Source of the DNA: Comamonadaceae bacterium
GTDB taxonomy: Bacteria; Pseudomonadota; Gammaproteobacteria; Burkholderiales; Burkholderiaceae_C
Direction: 5' to 3'
Length of the DNA: 64,000 nt
Assembly (NCBI GenBank): GCA_027485235.1
Contig: JAIXRJ010000030.1
Coordinates: 1-64,000 of the forward strand
A model generated the notes under the pieces. The model searched no databases. It was not told the origin of the DNA and worked only from the letters and a program-made list of their open reading frames with translations. Below, piece after piece: positions 23,918-31,487 of the stretch. Position numbers and translations under genes: made by a program. How positions within the stretch are numbered: the stretch's first letter is position 1; each line of letters opens with the position of its first letter.

Positions 23918-24125
23918 GGACGCACAAGCACGCGCCGGCTGCCACTCCACCCCTCAACGCCCAAAGCCGCGCAGGCGCTGGGCCCCGCGCGCGATGGGCA
24001 TGGAACATGCCCTGCAAAGAGCGCCTCACACGGCTTGACTGCACCGGCCAGCAACTTTGCTTCAAGGGTGCTGATAGTCATCTCCTGAATTGATTTAATT
24101 CAATGTACAATTAAATATCCTGACG

Positions 24126-24309
24126 GTGATCAAAACACCCGTTTTCAGTCGACGGTCGAAGCCATTTGGACGCCATCAGAGCGCGAAGATTTCGCGGTTT
24201 TCATCAGTGAGCATCCGTTAGCGGGAGATGTCATCCCTCAAACCGGGGGCTTCGAAAGCTGCGTTGGTCGCGTCAAGGCATGGGCAACATGGAAGGAAGC
24301 CTGCGATGA
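24126..24309 (+). pseudogene. RelE/HigB-type toxin, two frameshifts and a missing C-terminus
   Basis: Three frames read in sequence rebuild a toxin. A GTG frame gives VIKTPVFSR. After a 1-base loss near 24152 another frame gives TVEAIWTPSEREDF, then ISEHPLAGDVIPQTGG. After a second 1-base loss in the G-run near 24251 the third frame gives LRKLRWSRQGMG and stops at 24309. The usual RVIYF end of the family is absent. The first frame alone ends at an early TAG. The last frame overlaps the antitoxin ATG. Toxicity is therefore expected to be lost. Confidence 0.7.
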
Positions 24310-24596
24310 GCCAGCCTGAACCGATTGAAATGGATGCCGAAACCGCAGCATTTGCAGACAGTGTGCGTTTGAGCCTGATGCAGGCCAAGCAGGGCCAAGC
24401 CGCACGCACTTATTCGCCTGAAGAACTTCAAACCATCAAGGCCAAACGGGGTCGCCCCACAGGCAGCAAGCAGGCCACCGTGAAAGTCCCCACCACGCTG
24501 AGACTGGATGAAGCGGCGCTTGAGCGCTGGCGGGCCTCAGGCAAAGGCTGGCAATCAAGAGCCGCCCTTGTGCTGGCGCAACACGCGCCGGATTGA
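24306..24596 (+). CDS. BrnA-like antitoxin of a broken toxin-antitoxin pair
   Basis: 96 residues. The acidic first half (EPIEMDAETAAFADSVRLSL) would contact the toxin. The second half, RGRPTGSK...VPTTLRLDEAALERWRASGKGWQSR, resembles the ribbon-helix-helix-like DNA-binding end of BrnA-type antitoxins. The frame is intact although the toxin next to it is broken, so it is an orphan that may still bind its promoter or neutralise related toxins elsewhere. The start codon overlaps the end of the toxin relic. Confidence 0.7.
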   Translation: MSQPEPIEMDAETAAFADSVRLSLMQAKQGQAARTYSPEELQTIKAKRGRPTGSKQATVKVPTTLRLDEAALERWRASGKGWQSRAALVLAQHAPD

Positions 24597-24790
24597 AATC
24601 TGTGGCGACAATTTCCAGCCCAACTGTGCGCGTGCCCAGCGTCCAAGAGGACAAGGCCATCACCGCTGCAGCCCGCAACGATCAGGATGCGCTGCCGCCC
24701 ACGCCCACGCCATTGAAGGCCATGGTCACGCTCAAAAATTTGCGTGGACGGCCCCAATCCGAGAACAAAAAACAATGGGTATCAGCCCGC
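24593..24790 (+). pseudogene. Second antitoxin-like fragment, truncated
   Basis: From about residue 15, PSVQEDKAITAAARNDQDA, then LKAMVTLKNLRGRP and NKKQWVSAR follow the pattern of another BrnA-like antitoxin, but the sequence leaves the family at the point where the DNA-binding segment should continue. At that same place (24787-24790) the opposite strand becomes a fragment of a CaiB-type CoA-transferase, which indicates a recombination junction. The beginning is uncertain; only a TTG at 24593 is available. Confidence 0.5.
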
Positions 24791-24903
24791 GCAAAGTCGC
24801 CCATGCCGGGTCGCTCGACCTTGATGACGCGTGCGCCCAAATCGGCCAGCTGCCGCGTGCAAAACGGCGCAGCGATCGCGTGTTCAGCCTGAATCAGAAC
24901 GAT
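24787..24903 (-). pseudogene. CaiB/BaiF-type CoA-transferase fragment
   Basis: Thirty-nine codons, out of frame with the upstream acyl-CoA dehydrogenase and overlapping its last 10 bases, read AEHAIAAPFCTRQLADLG then ARVIKVERPGMGDFAR. This is the well-conserved N-terminal block of class III CoA-transferases, which are usually about 400 residues. The first ~10 residues and everything after GDFAR are missing. It marks a gene that once followed the dehydrogenase. Confidence 0.65.
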
Positions 24904-26054
24904 CGGGGCAGCCCGAGGATGTGCTCGGCCACGTAGCTGAAAATCATGTTGGTTGAGACCGGCGCGACTTGGTACAGGCGGGTTTCGCGGAACTTGCGCT
25001 CGATGTCGTATTCACACGCAAAGCCAAAGCCACCGTGGGTTTGCAGGCAGACGTTGGCCGCTTCCCAGCTGGCCTTGGCCGCGAGGTACTTGGCCATGTT
25101 GGCTTCGGCCCCGGCGTTTTGCAGGGTGTCGATTTTTTCGCAGGCTTTCCAGCGCATCAGGTTGGCGGCTTCCAGCTCAATGAAGGCGTCGGCAATCGGG
25201 AACTGCACGCCCTGGTTCTGGCCTATCGGGCGGCCAAACACCACGCGGTCTTTGGCGTATTGGGTGGCGCGGTCGATGAACCAGTAACCGTCGCCAATGC
25301 ACTCGGCCGCGATCAGCACGCGCTCGGCGTTCAGTCCATCGAGCAGGGTCTTGAAGCCCTGGCCTTCCTCGCCCAAGAGCGCGTCTTCGGGGATCTCCAG
25401 GTTGTCAAAAAACAGCTCGTTGGTCTCGTGGTTGACCATGTTCAAAATCGGCCGCACCGTGAGGCCCTTGCCGATGGCCTGCTTCAAATCAATCAAGAAA
25501 CACGACAGGCCTTCAGAGCGCTTGGTCACCTGGTCGGCAGGCGTGGTGCGGGCCAGCAAGATCATCAGGTCGCTGTGCTGGATGCGAGAGATCCAGACCT
25601 TTTGGCCGTTGATGACCCAGCGGCCGTCTTTCTTGACAGCGGTGGTTTTGAGTTGGGTGGTGTCGCTGCCCGTGGTGGGTTCGGTCACGCCCATGGACTG
25701 GATGCGCAACTCGCCGGTGGCGATCTTGGGCAAGAGCGTGTTTTTTTGCGCGTCAGAGCCGCTGCGTACGATGGAATTCATGACGTACATCTGGCCGTGG
25801 CAAGCGCCCGAGTTGCCGCCCGAGCGGTTGATCTCTTCCATGATGACCGAAGCCTCGGCCATGGACAGGCCCGAGCCGCCGTATTGCTGCGGAATCAGCG
25901 CGGCCATCCAGCCGGCTTGGGTCAGGGCGTCGACAAACGCTTCGGGGTAGCCACGTTTTTCGTCCACCTGGCGGTGGTACTCGTCAGGGAACTGGGCGCA
26001 CAAGGCGCGCACCGCGTCGCGGATGTCTTGGTAGGGGTCGGGAGTGGTTTGCAT
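24894..26054 (-). CDS. Acyl-CoA dehydrogenase family protein
   Basis: 386-residue FAD enzyme introducing a double bond into an acyl-CoA in the cytosol. Blocks seen: QQYGGSGLSMAEASVIMEE (about residues 57-75), MGVTEPTTGSDTTQLKT, which is the FAD/substrate loop near 120-136, GQKVWISRIQHSDLMILLAR, and FGFACEYDIERKFRE near the C-terminus. It lies 38 bases after the MaoC-like gene in the same orientation. Its end abuts a deleted CoA-transferase gene, so the pathway in which it worked may be interrupted. Confidence 0.88.
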   Translation of the reverse strand: MQTTPDPYQDIRDAVRALCAQFPDEYHRQVDEKRGYPEAFVDALTQAGWMAALIPQQYGGSGLSMAEASVIMEEINRSGGNSGACHGQMYVMNSIVRSGSDAQKNTLLPKIATGELRIQSMGVTEPTTGSDTTQLKTTAVKKDGRWVINGQKVWISRIQHSDLMILLARTTPADQVTKRSEGLSCFLIDLKQAIGKGLTVRPILNMVNHETNELFFDNLEIPEDALLGEEGQGFKTLLDGLNAERVLIAAECIGDGYWFIDRATQYAKDRVVFGRPIGQNQGVQFPIADAFIELEAANLMRWKACEKIDTLQNAGAEANMAKYLAAKASWEAANVCLQTHGGFGFACEYDIERKFRETRLYQVAPVSTNMIFSYVAEHILGLPRSF

Positions 26055-26092
26055 GGTGGCGGTACCGGTGAGAAGTGTCAGGCCAAACAGCG

Positions 26093-26974
26093 TCAGACCA
26101 GCGTGGCCTGCGCCTGCATCGTGAGCCAGCCTTCATGGTCGCAAGCCCACAGCTCAATGGTTTGGCCATCGGCAGACGGTCGGCCGTTCAGGCGGAAGGG
26201 GTGCTGGTCAAAGGTGGGGCGCACCGCGCGGAACTGGAACGAGGCCAGGCGCGCACCGGGCATTTGGCGGCGCACCAGGTCCACCAACAAGGTGGCGATC
26301 AGCGGGCCGTGCACGATCAGGCCGGGGTAGCCTTCTTCTTGCGTGACGTAGCTGCGGTCGTAGTGGATGCGGTGGCCGTTGAAGGTGAGTGCCGAATAGC
26401 GAAACAGCGACACCGGGTCGGGCACAAACTCGCGCTGCCAGGGCGCGCCGGTCTCGGCCGCGGTGGGCGGCACTTCAGGGGCACCGGGCACGGCCGCAGC
26501 GCGGTACACGATGTCGTGGGTTTCGGTCAGGCACAGGCCCTGGGCGTTGCTGAAAGCATGCTCCACCTCGACAAACAGCAGATCGCCCGTGCGGCCGGCC
26601 TTGTGCTTGACCGACGCGATGCGCGACTGCTTTTGCGCGGCGTCGCCCACGCGCAAGGGGTTGTTGCTTTGCCACTGCAGGCGACCGCCAGCCCACATGC
26701 GGCGCGGCAGCGGCACGGGCGGCAAAAAACCCCCGCGCAAAGGGTGGCCGTCCGGCCCGATCTGGCTTTGCGGGGCCTGCGGCAAAAAGTACAGCCAATG
26801 CCACAGCGGCGGCACTTCGCTGCCTGCGGTTTGGCGGGCATCATCACGGTCGAGCAAGGCGCTTTGGCCCCGCAAGGGCGCGGCCACGATCTCGTCGGTG
26901 AGGGTTTCGCTGCGACCTTCCCAGCGGCGCAGCGGCGCCACCTGATCGGCGTCTAAGTTGGTGGGGGTGCTCAT
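26093..26974 (-). CDS. MaoC/HTD2-like acyl-CoA dehydratase
   Basis: 293 residues, a double hot-dog hydratase of the FAS1-like dehydratase/mesaconyl-C4-CoA hydratase group, which adds or removes water at an enoyl-CoA. The C-terminal hot-dog holds SALTFNGHRIHYDRSYV, then GYPGLIVHGPL, carrying the catalytic-type Asp/His surroundings. The N-terminal half contains PPLWHWLYFLP and the linker GRLQWQSNNPLRVGD. The start MSTPTNLDADQV is chosen because upstream residues of the longer frame are not conserved in style. A matching 5' stub occurs at 23805. Lyase, dehydrogenase and hydratase together suggest a C5 or branched dicarboxylate CoA pathway. Confidence 0.78.
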   Translation of the reverse strand: MSTPTNLDADQVAPLRRWEGRSETLTDEIVAAPLRGQSALLDRDDARQTAGSEVPPLWHWLYFLPQAPQSQIGPDGHPLRGGFLPPVPLPRRMWAGGRLQWQSNNPLRVGDAAQKQSRIASVKHKAGRTGDLLFVEVEHAFSNAQGLCLTETHDIVYRAAAVPGAPEVPPTAAETGAPWQREFVPDPVSLFRYSALTFNGHRIHYDRSYVTQEEGYPGLIVHGPLIATLLVDLVRRQMPGARLASFQFRAVRPTFDQHPFRLNGRPSADGQTIELWACDHEGWLTMQAQATLV

Positions 26975-27392
26975 GGGCTTGATCTTCGCCGAATCCGATC
27001 TGATCGCGGTCTGTTTTTGGAAAAGCAGGGGTTCAGATGACGCGAAGGCAACACAATTCAAACCCATGCCCACGGTTGGCGCCGGATCCTGCGAAGTGCG
27101 CATCAAGGTGGGCACGCAGTGGCGGGTCATTTGCCCGCGCCGGGCAGAAGGTAGCGATCGACATGCACGCCTGAGCTGTTGCACCGCCCAACGGTATGGG
27201 TGGGCTTTCAGGGTTTGGATGGCATCATTTTTTGCAGAAGCTCAAGACTTTGTCTTCCCAAGCTTGAGCAAAATCTTTCTCTTTATCCCCCAAGTTGTGG
27301 ACACATCGACGTTCTTTTTTGTTCGGATGGCCTGATTTTGGTGTGAAAAGCGGGCACACCGCAGCCCAATAACGACAGGCTTGACTCCAGCG
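26975..27392. other. 418-base gap without a convincing gene
   Basis: No open frame here has codon use or motifs that I trust. The 5' portion should hold the promoter of the minus-strand MaoC operon. A nested hairpin, GCTCAAG (27240-27246) with CTTGAGC (27263-27269) enclosing AAGAC-TTT-GTCTT, lies in the middle, and GGTGTG/CACACC form another short inverted repeat near 27342-27362, close to the end of the next gene. Either might end the TRAP transcript, but neither has a good T-run. Confidence 0.4.
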
Positions 27393-29306
27393 TTAGGCAG
27401 ACGCACCCAACAGCTTTGGCAAACCCGTAGCAAGCCATGGCACTGACGCGATGGCCAGTGTGCCCAAGAAGATCGCAAACAAGGCGGGCAGCACCGCCAC
27501 GGCCACTTCACTCACCGGCTTTTTGAACATGGCCGATGAAAAGTAAATGTTCATGCCTGCCGGTGGGCACAAAAAGCCCATCTCCATGGCGGCCAGGAAA
27601 ATGATGCCAAAGTGAACCGGGTCAATGCCATAGCTCATGGCCACCGGCAACAGCAAGGGCACCAAGACCACGATGGCCGCATAAATTTCCATCAGCGCAC
27701 CGGCCAGCAGCAAAAACACCGTCAAAGCCAACAAGAACAAAAATTTGTCCGGAATGGCGCCTTGCACAGCTTCAATGGCCGCATCCGGGATGCCCGCATC
27801 GATCAAGAAATTGGTCAAGGCCAATGCCATGCCCAAAATCAACAAGACACCGCCGATGATCTGGGCCGATTCGCTCAGGCATTTGAACAACAAGCGCCAT
27901 CCCAATTCGCGGTGCCCCCAAGCTTGGGTCAGGATGGCATAGAAGGCGGTGACGGCCGCGCTTTCGGTGGGCGTGGCCAAGCCACTGACCAAGGAACCAA
28001 TGGCCACCACAGGGGCCAGAATTTCCCATTTGGCGGCCCAAACAGCGGGCCAAAGCAAGGGGCGCGCCGCCAGGGGCAAGGACGGATTGGGGGCCAGGTC
28101 TGAAAGCGACTCGCCACGGGGTCGGCGCAAATACCCGCCAAACACCAGTAAAAAAGCCACCATGACCAAGGCCGGCAACAGGCCCGCCAAAAACATGGTG
28201 TTGATGGGCACGCGGGCCATGATGGCGTACATGATGAGCGGCACCGACGGTGCCAACAGAACACCCAAAGCGCTGGCACTGGTGACCAAACTGATGCCTC
28301 GCTTCTCGGGGTAACCCGATTTGAGCAACAAAGGCAACAACAAGCCGCCCAAAGCCAATATGGTCACGCCACTGCCACCGGTGAACGCGGTAAATCCTGA
28401 GCACAACAATGCGGTCGCCAGCACTGTGCCCTTGGCACCATGCCCCAACAAAGCCACAAACAATGTGCCCAATCGCTGCGCAGCCCCTGTGCGCGCCAAC
28501 ACCAAACCCGCCAAAGTGAACAAAGGCAGCGCGGGCAAGGACGGGTTCACCGTGATTTGGTAGTGCGACAGAGACACCGACGCCAAGGGCATGCCGTCTT
28601 GCCAAAACAAAGCCAAGGCCAAACCGCCCAGCACCGCAAAAATCGGCGCTCCGGCGAACAAAGCGACGCACAAGAGCATGAACGCGGGCCACGCAGAAAA
28701 AGCCCTGCTGTCGAATTGCGCCACCAAAGCGGCGCCGCAGAGCACCAGCAAGCAAGCTGTCAGCCACTGAAATGGCAAAGCTCGCGCATGAAACCCACAG
28801 CGCGCACCCAGCTTGACCCCCAGCAAAGCAAAGCCCAAAGGCATGCTGGCCTGGACCCACCAAACCGGTATGCCGTAAGCCAACACTTGGGCGGCCTCGC
28901 GTTCACTGTCCACCAAACGCCAGCTGCTCATGGCCAACATGCCGCACACCAAGGCGGCCAAGCCGTAAGCCAAGGGCTGAAGCCAAGCAGTGACCCCGCT
29001 GCTTGGCCGCTCGCCGACTCGGCGCATGCCGCCGCCCATCGTGGTCAGGTGGCCATGCCGCTCGGCCGCCAAAGCACCCCACATCGTCAACACCAAGCCC
29101 AGGTGCTGGACCAAGACAGGGGCGTTTTCGATGCCACGGCCCATCCAGGGACGCATGGCGATTTCAATGACCGGAATCAGCACCATCAAGGCCAACGCTG
29201 CCGATGACAGCCATTCGTCGATGGCCCAAGTGCTTTGGGGTGGCGCTTCAGGCGAGGTTTCGGGTGGGGTCGCAGTCTGTTGCTGGGCCTCTGAAGTGGC
29301 GCTCAC
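27393..29306 (-). CDS. TRAP transporter fused permease (DctQM / TatQM)
   Basis: 637-residue inner-membrane protein in which the small and large TRAP permeases are one chain. Residues ~28-210 form the DctQ-like part (WLSSAALALMVLIPVIEIAMR, TMWGALAAERHGHL). From ~215 the DctM-like part continues with GFTAFTGGSGVTILALGGLLLP, LLAPSVPLIMYAIMARVPINTMF and near the end GFLCPPAGMNIYFSSAMFKK. It starts within the stop of the receptor gene (ATGA overlap). Fused QM permeases accompany the TatT lipoprotein in TPAT systems. Confidence 0.88.
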   Translation of the reverse strand: MSATSEAQQQTATPPETSPEAPPQSTWAIDEWLSSAALALMVLIPVIEIAMRPWMGRGIENAPVLVQHLGLVLTMWGALAAERHGHLTTMGGGMRRVGERPSSGVTAWLQPLAYGLAALVCGMLAMSSWRLVDSEREAAQVLAYGIPVWWVQASMPLGFALLGVKLGARCGFHARALPFQWLTACLLVLCGAALVAQFDSRAFSAWPAFMLLCVALFAGAPIFAVLGGLALALFWQDGMPLASVSLSHYQITVNPSLPALPLFTLAGLVLARTGAAQRLGTLFVALLGHGAKGTVLATALLCSGFTAFTGGSGVTILALGGLLLPLLLKSGYPEKRGISLVTSASALGVLLAPSVPLIMYAIMARVPINTMFLAGLLPALVMVAFLLVFGGYLRRPRGESLSDLAPNPSLPLAARPLLWPAVWAAKWEILAPVVAIGSLVSGLATPTESAAVTAFYAILTQAWGHRELGWRLLFKCLSESAQIIGGVLLILGMALALTNFLIDAGIPDAAIEAVQGAIPDKFLFLLALTVFLLLAGALMEIYAAIVVLVPLLLPVAMSYGIDPVHFGIIFLAAMEMGFLCPPAGMNIYFSSAMFKKPVSEVAVAVLPALFAIFLGTLAIASVPWLATGLPKLLGASA

Positions 29307-30349
29307 TTGGCTTGGCCTGCACGGTAGGTTTTCAGGTGGGCCATCACTTCATCAAACGTTTCGATGGGCACCATGGTGCCGCGAATGCGCGGATACAGCT
29401 TTTCGGCCAAGTCGTTCCACTCTTTCATTTGCGCTGCATTGGGTTTGTTGACCATGAGGCCTCGTTTTTTCATCGCGTCCACCGCTTCTTCGACCTCTTG
29501 CCGGGCTTTGGTCCGAATTTGCGCACCGGCTTTGTCGCTGGCTGCACGCACCGCGGTTTGGACATCGAGCGACATGCCGTCCCACGCTTTGCGGGTCACC
29601 ACCAAGGCCCCCACAATCGGGGCCCAGTTGATGTCCAGCATGTGGGGAGCGGTGTTGTAGACCTGGGTGGCCAAGGCAAAATAGGGTGTGGACGGCACCA
29701 CATTGATCATGCCGGTCTGGATGGCGGGCAAGATGTCGGTGGTCTCCAGCGGCACGGGTGTGTAACCCAAGCTTTTCATGATGTTTTGCTGGTCAGGCTC
29801 CGAGCCCCAGGCAAAAAATTTCATGCGCTTGTAGTCATCGGGCCGCAGCGCGGCTTCTTTGGAAAAGAAACGCACCCAACCCGCATCGCCCCAAGCCAGC
29901 ACCACAAAGCCTTTGTCCAGGAACTTCTTTTCCATGGCAGAACGCATTTTCTCGCGCACGAAGTCGAGTTCTTCCCAACTGCGAAACAACAGTGGCATGG
30001 ATTGCAGTGCCGCGATCGAAGGCTCGATTTCGCGCAAACCCACCACCGACAACAAGGCGCCTTGGAGTTGGCCGATGCGCATGCGTCGCGCCATCTCGGC
30101 CTCGCCCCCTTGGGAGCCATCGGGGTAGACCAGGTACTTTGCGCCGGCACCCTGCGCTGTGCGCCAGCTCTCGGCCACGTCCAGCAACTGGCGGTGGTAG
30201 AGAGAATTTTTGGGCACCAAAGAACCGATGCGCAGTTGCTGGTTGTTGGCCTGCGCGGTGGGTACCACCGACATGCCCAAGACCACGAGCGCCGCACTCA
30301 GCCCTTTGGGCCACCACTTTGCAAATGTCAAAACCATTTTCAAACCCAT
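29303..30349 (-). CDS. TRAP substrate-binding protein, TPAT type (TatP)
   Basis: 348-residue periplasmic DctP-like receptor. The signal sequence runs to about residue 35 (GLSAALVVLGMSVVPTAQA). The mature chain has the LRIGSLVPKNSLYHR opening and GYTPVPLETTDILPAIQTGMINVVPSTP (about residues 200-228), which forms the ligand cleft in this family. The start overlaps the TatT stop by one base (TAATG) and its stop overlaps the permease start, so three products are tightly coupled. In TPAT systems of other bacteria the ligand is thought to be hydrophobic; here it is unknown. Confidence 0.85.
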   Translation of the reverse strand: MGLKMVLTFAKWWPKGLSAALVVLGMSVVPTAQANNQQLRIGSLVPKNSLYHRQLLDVAESWRTAQGAGAKYLVYPDGSQGGEAEMARRMRIGQLQGALLSVVGLREIEPSIAALQSMPLLFRSWEELDFVREKMRSAMEKKFLDKGFVVLAWGDAGWVRFFSKEAALRPDDYKRMKFFAWGSEPDQQNIMKSLGYTPVPLETTDILPAIQTGMINVVPSTPYFALATQVYNTAPHMLDINWAPIVGALVVTRKAWDGMSLDVQTAVRAASDKAGAQIRTKARQEVEEAVDAMKKRGLMVNKPNAAQMKEWNDLAEKLYPRIRGTMVPIETFDEVMAHLKTYRAGQAK

Positions 30350-31269
30350 TAAAAAAGATCATCCGCATTGTCGAGCAACCATTGCGCACGCTGACGCATG
30401 ATTTGGCTGGACAAGTCGGTGTGCTTGGCGCTCACCGTCAGCGCCTGTTGCAACAACGCTTCAAAGGCTGGCCGATCGCCCGCCGCTTGGGCAATCGCCT
30501 CGGCCTTGGCGACAAAAGGCCCTGCGGTTTGACCCCCACTGGCCGCAATGGCTTGGTCAAAATACGCGGCCGCTTTGGCGGCAGAGCCTCCGGGGCGTGC
30601 AGCCTCGATGTTGCCCATCAAACTGGCCAAAGCGCCTTGGCCGTGGTCAGGTGAAGTGCGCCACGCCAATTCGGCCAAGCGACCAACCAAGGGCACGTCG
30701 GCCACCGCATCGGGGTCGTCTTTGGACAGCGCAATGTAAGCCCCCCAAGAGGCTGCGGCCCAATAGGCCACGCCCACCTGATCGGGTCGCAGCACAGGCC
30801 AACGCGAGGCTTGTGGCTGCGCCAGGGCCGCAGAAAATCCGGGGCTTGTCTGGTTCAACGCGGCCATGGCGTGGCGGTGTGCGCGCCAATACATGCGCTG
30901 CGCGCGCTGGTTAAGCTGATGCGCGGCCTTGGCATCGGTGCTGACCAGGCGTTCGGCTTCGAAACCCACAAAAGCGTAAGCATATTGCGTGAAGCCCGAA
31001 GCGACCGACTCGGCCAAGGGCAAATGACCGGGTGACTGTTTCAACAACGATTCGGACAGTTTGAGGTAAAAGGCACTGGCCTCACGGGCCAAGCCCATGT
31101 CCTCTTCAGCCGCTTGGCCTTGCGCCGTCAGTGCGTCGGCAGCACTGTTGACCAACAATTGGCGCGGCATGCAGGCGCCCAGCAAGCCGGCCATCAAAAG
31201 CAGGCCCACCAGCCGCCAAAGCGCGGTGAAACTGTCAAAGGCTCCTGACGAGGTTTGGGTGTGTGACAT
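30349..31269 (-). CDS. TRAP-associated TatT-family lipoprotein
   Basis: 306 residues. An N-terminal signal ends in the lipobox LLGAC (Cys at residue 33 from the chosen start), so the mature protein is a lipid-anchored periplasmic factor. The rest is Ala-rich and helical with TPR-like segments (ESLLKQSPGHLPLAES, AKAAAYFDQAIAASGG), matching the TatT component of tetratricopeptide-repeat-associated TRAP transporters, which forms a trimer that can dock receptor subunits. The ATG at 31269 gives a normal signal peptide, but no good ribosome site supports it; starts at 31302 or 31344 are possible. Confidence 0.75.
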   Translation of the reverse strand: MSHTQTSSGAFDSFTALWRLVGLLLMAGLLGACMPRQLLVNSAADALTAQGQAAEEDMGLAREASAFYLKLSESLLKQSPGHLPLAESVASGFTQYAYAFVGFEAERLVSTDAKAAHQLNQRAQRMYWRAHRHAMAALNQTSPGFSAALAQPQASRWPVLRPDQVGVAYWAAASWGAYIALSKDDPDAVADVPLVGRLAELAWRTSPDHGQGALASLMGNIEAARPGGSAAKAAAYFDQAIAASGGQTAGPFVAKAEAIAQAAGDRPAFEALLQQALTVSAKHTDLSSQIMRQRAQWLLDNADDLF

Positions 31270-31405
31270 GGTGACGGCGGTGGCAAAAAGTCGAGCAAAC
31301 ATGGTTCGGGGAGCGTCTCCGTTGGGCACCGTGGTGCTCACCACTGCATGTGCCGAAAATCGACCCAGTGGATTTTTGCCAGTTTATGTAAGACACGTGA
31401 ACAAT

Positions 31406-31432
31406 TTGTGACACACAAGCTTCCGCGATAAT
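31406..31432 (+). promoter_or_regulatory. dapD: Candidate dapD promoter
   Basis: TTTGTG/TTGTGA at 31405-31411 and GATAAT at 31427-31432 are 15-16 bases apart and would start transcription near 31439, just upstream of the hairpin in the leader. Confidence 0.45.
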
Positions 31433-31452
31433 CTCGCCAACCTTGATGCAAC

Positions 31453-31475
31453 GGCCCCAGACTGGGGCTATTTTT
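31453..31475 (+). promoter_or_regulatory. dapD: Terminator-like hairpin in the dapD leader
   Basis: GCCCC and GGGGC pair around AGACT and are followed by TATTTTT; the ribosome site CGGAG starts right after. No plus-strand gene lies upstream, so this hairpin does not end another transcript and is a candidate attenuator or a translational block for dapD. Confidence 0.5.
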
Positions 31476-31487
31476 CGGAGCCACAAC

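Noticed and set aside
23806-24081. Extension of the 25-residue stub to a 117-codon minus-strand frame
   Set aside because: The upstream part has no family resemblance and runs through a REP-like element; only the last 25 codons look like gene sequence.
26958-27335. 125-codon plus-strand open frame in the 27 kb gap
   Set aside because: It begins antisense to the hydratase start, has no ribosome site and no recognisable domain.
27329-27400. GCGTTAGGC with nearby short inverted repeats, looking like an integron attC end
   Set aside because: GTTAGGC is formed by the final codons and stop of the TRAP permease gene, no matching opposite core site pairs with it, and no cassette-like gene or integrase is present.
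31446-31487. Small upstream ORF in the dapD leader
   Set aside because: The ATG at 31446 is in frame with dapD and not closed by a stop, so it would be an N-terminal extension rather than a leader peptide.
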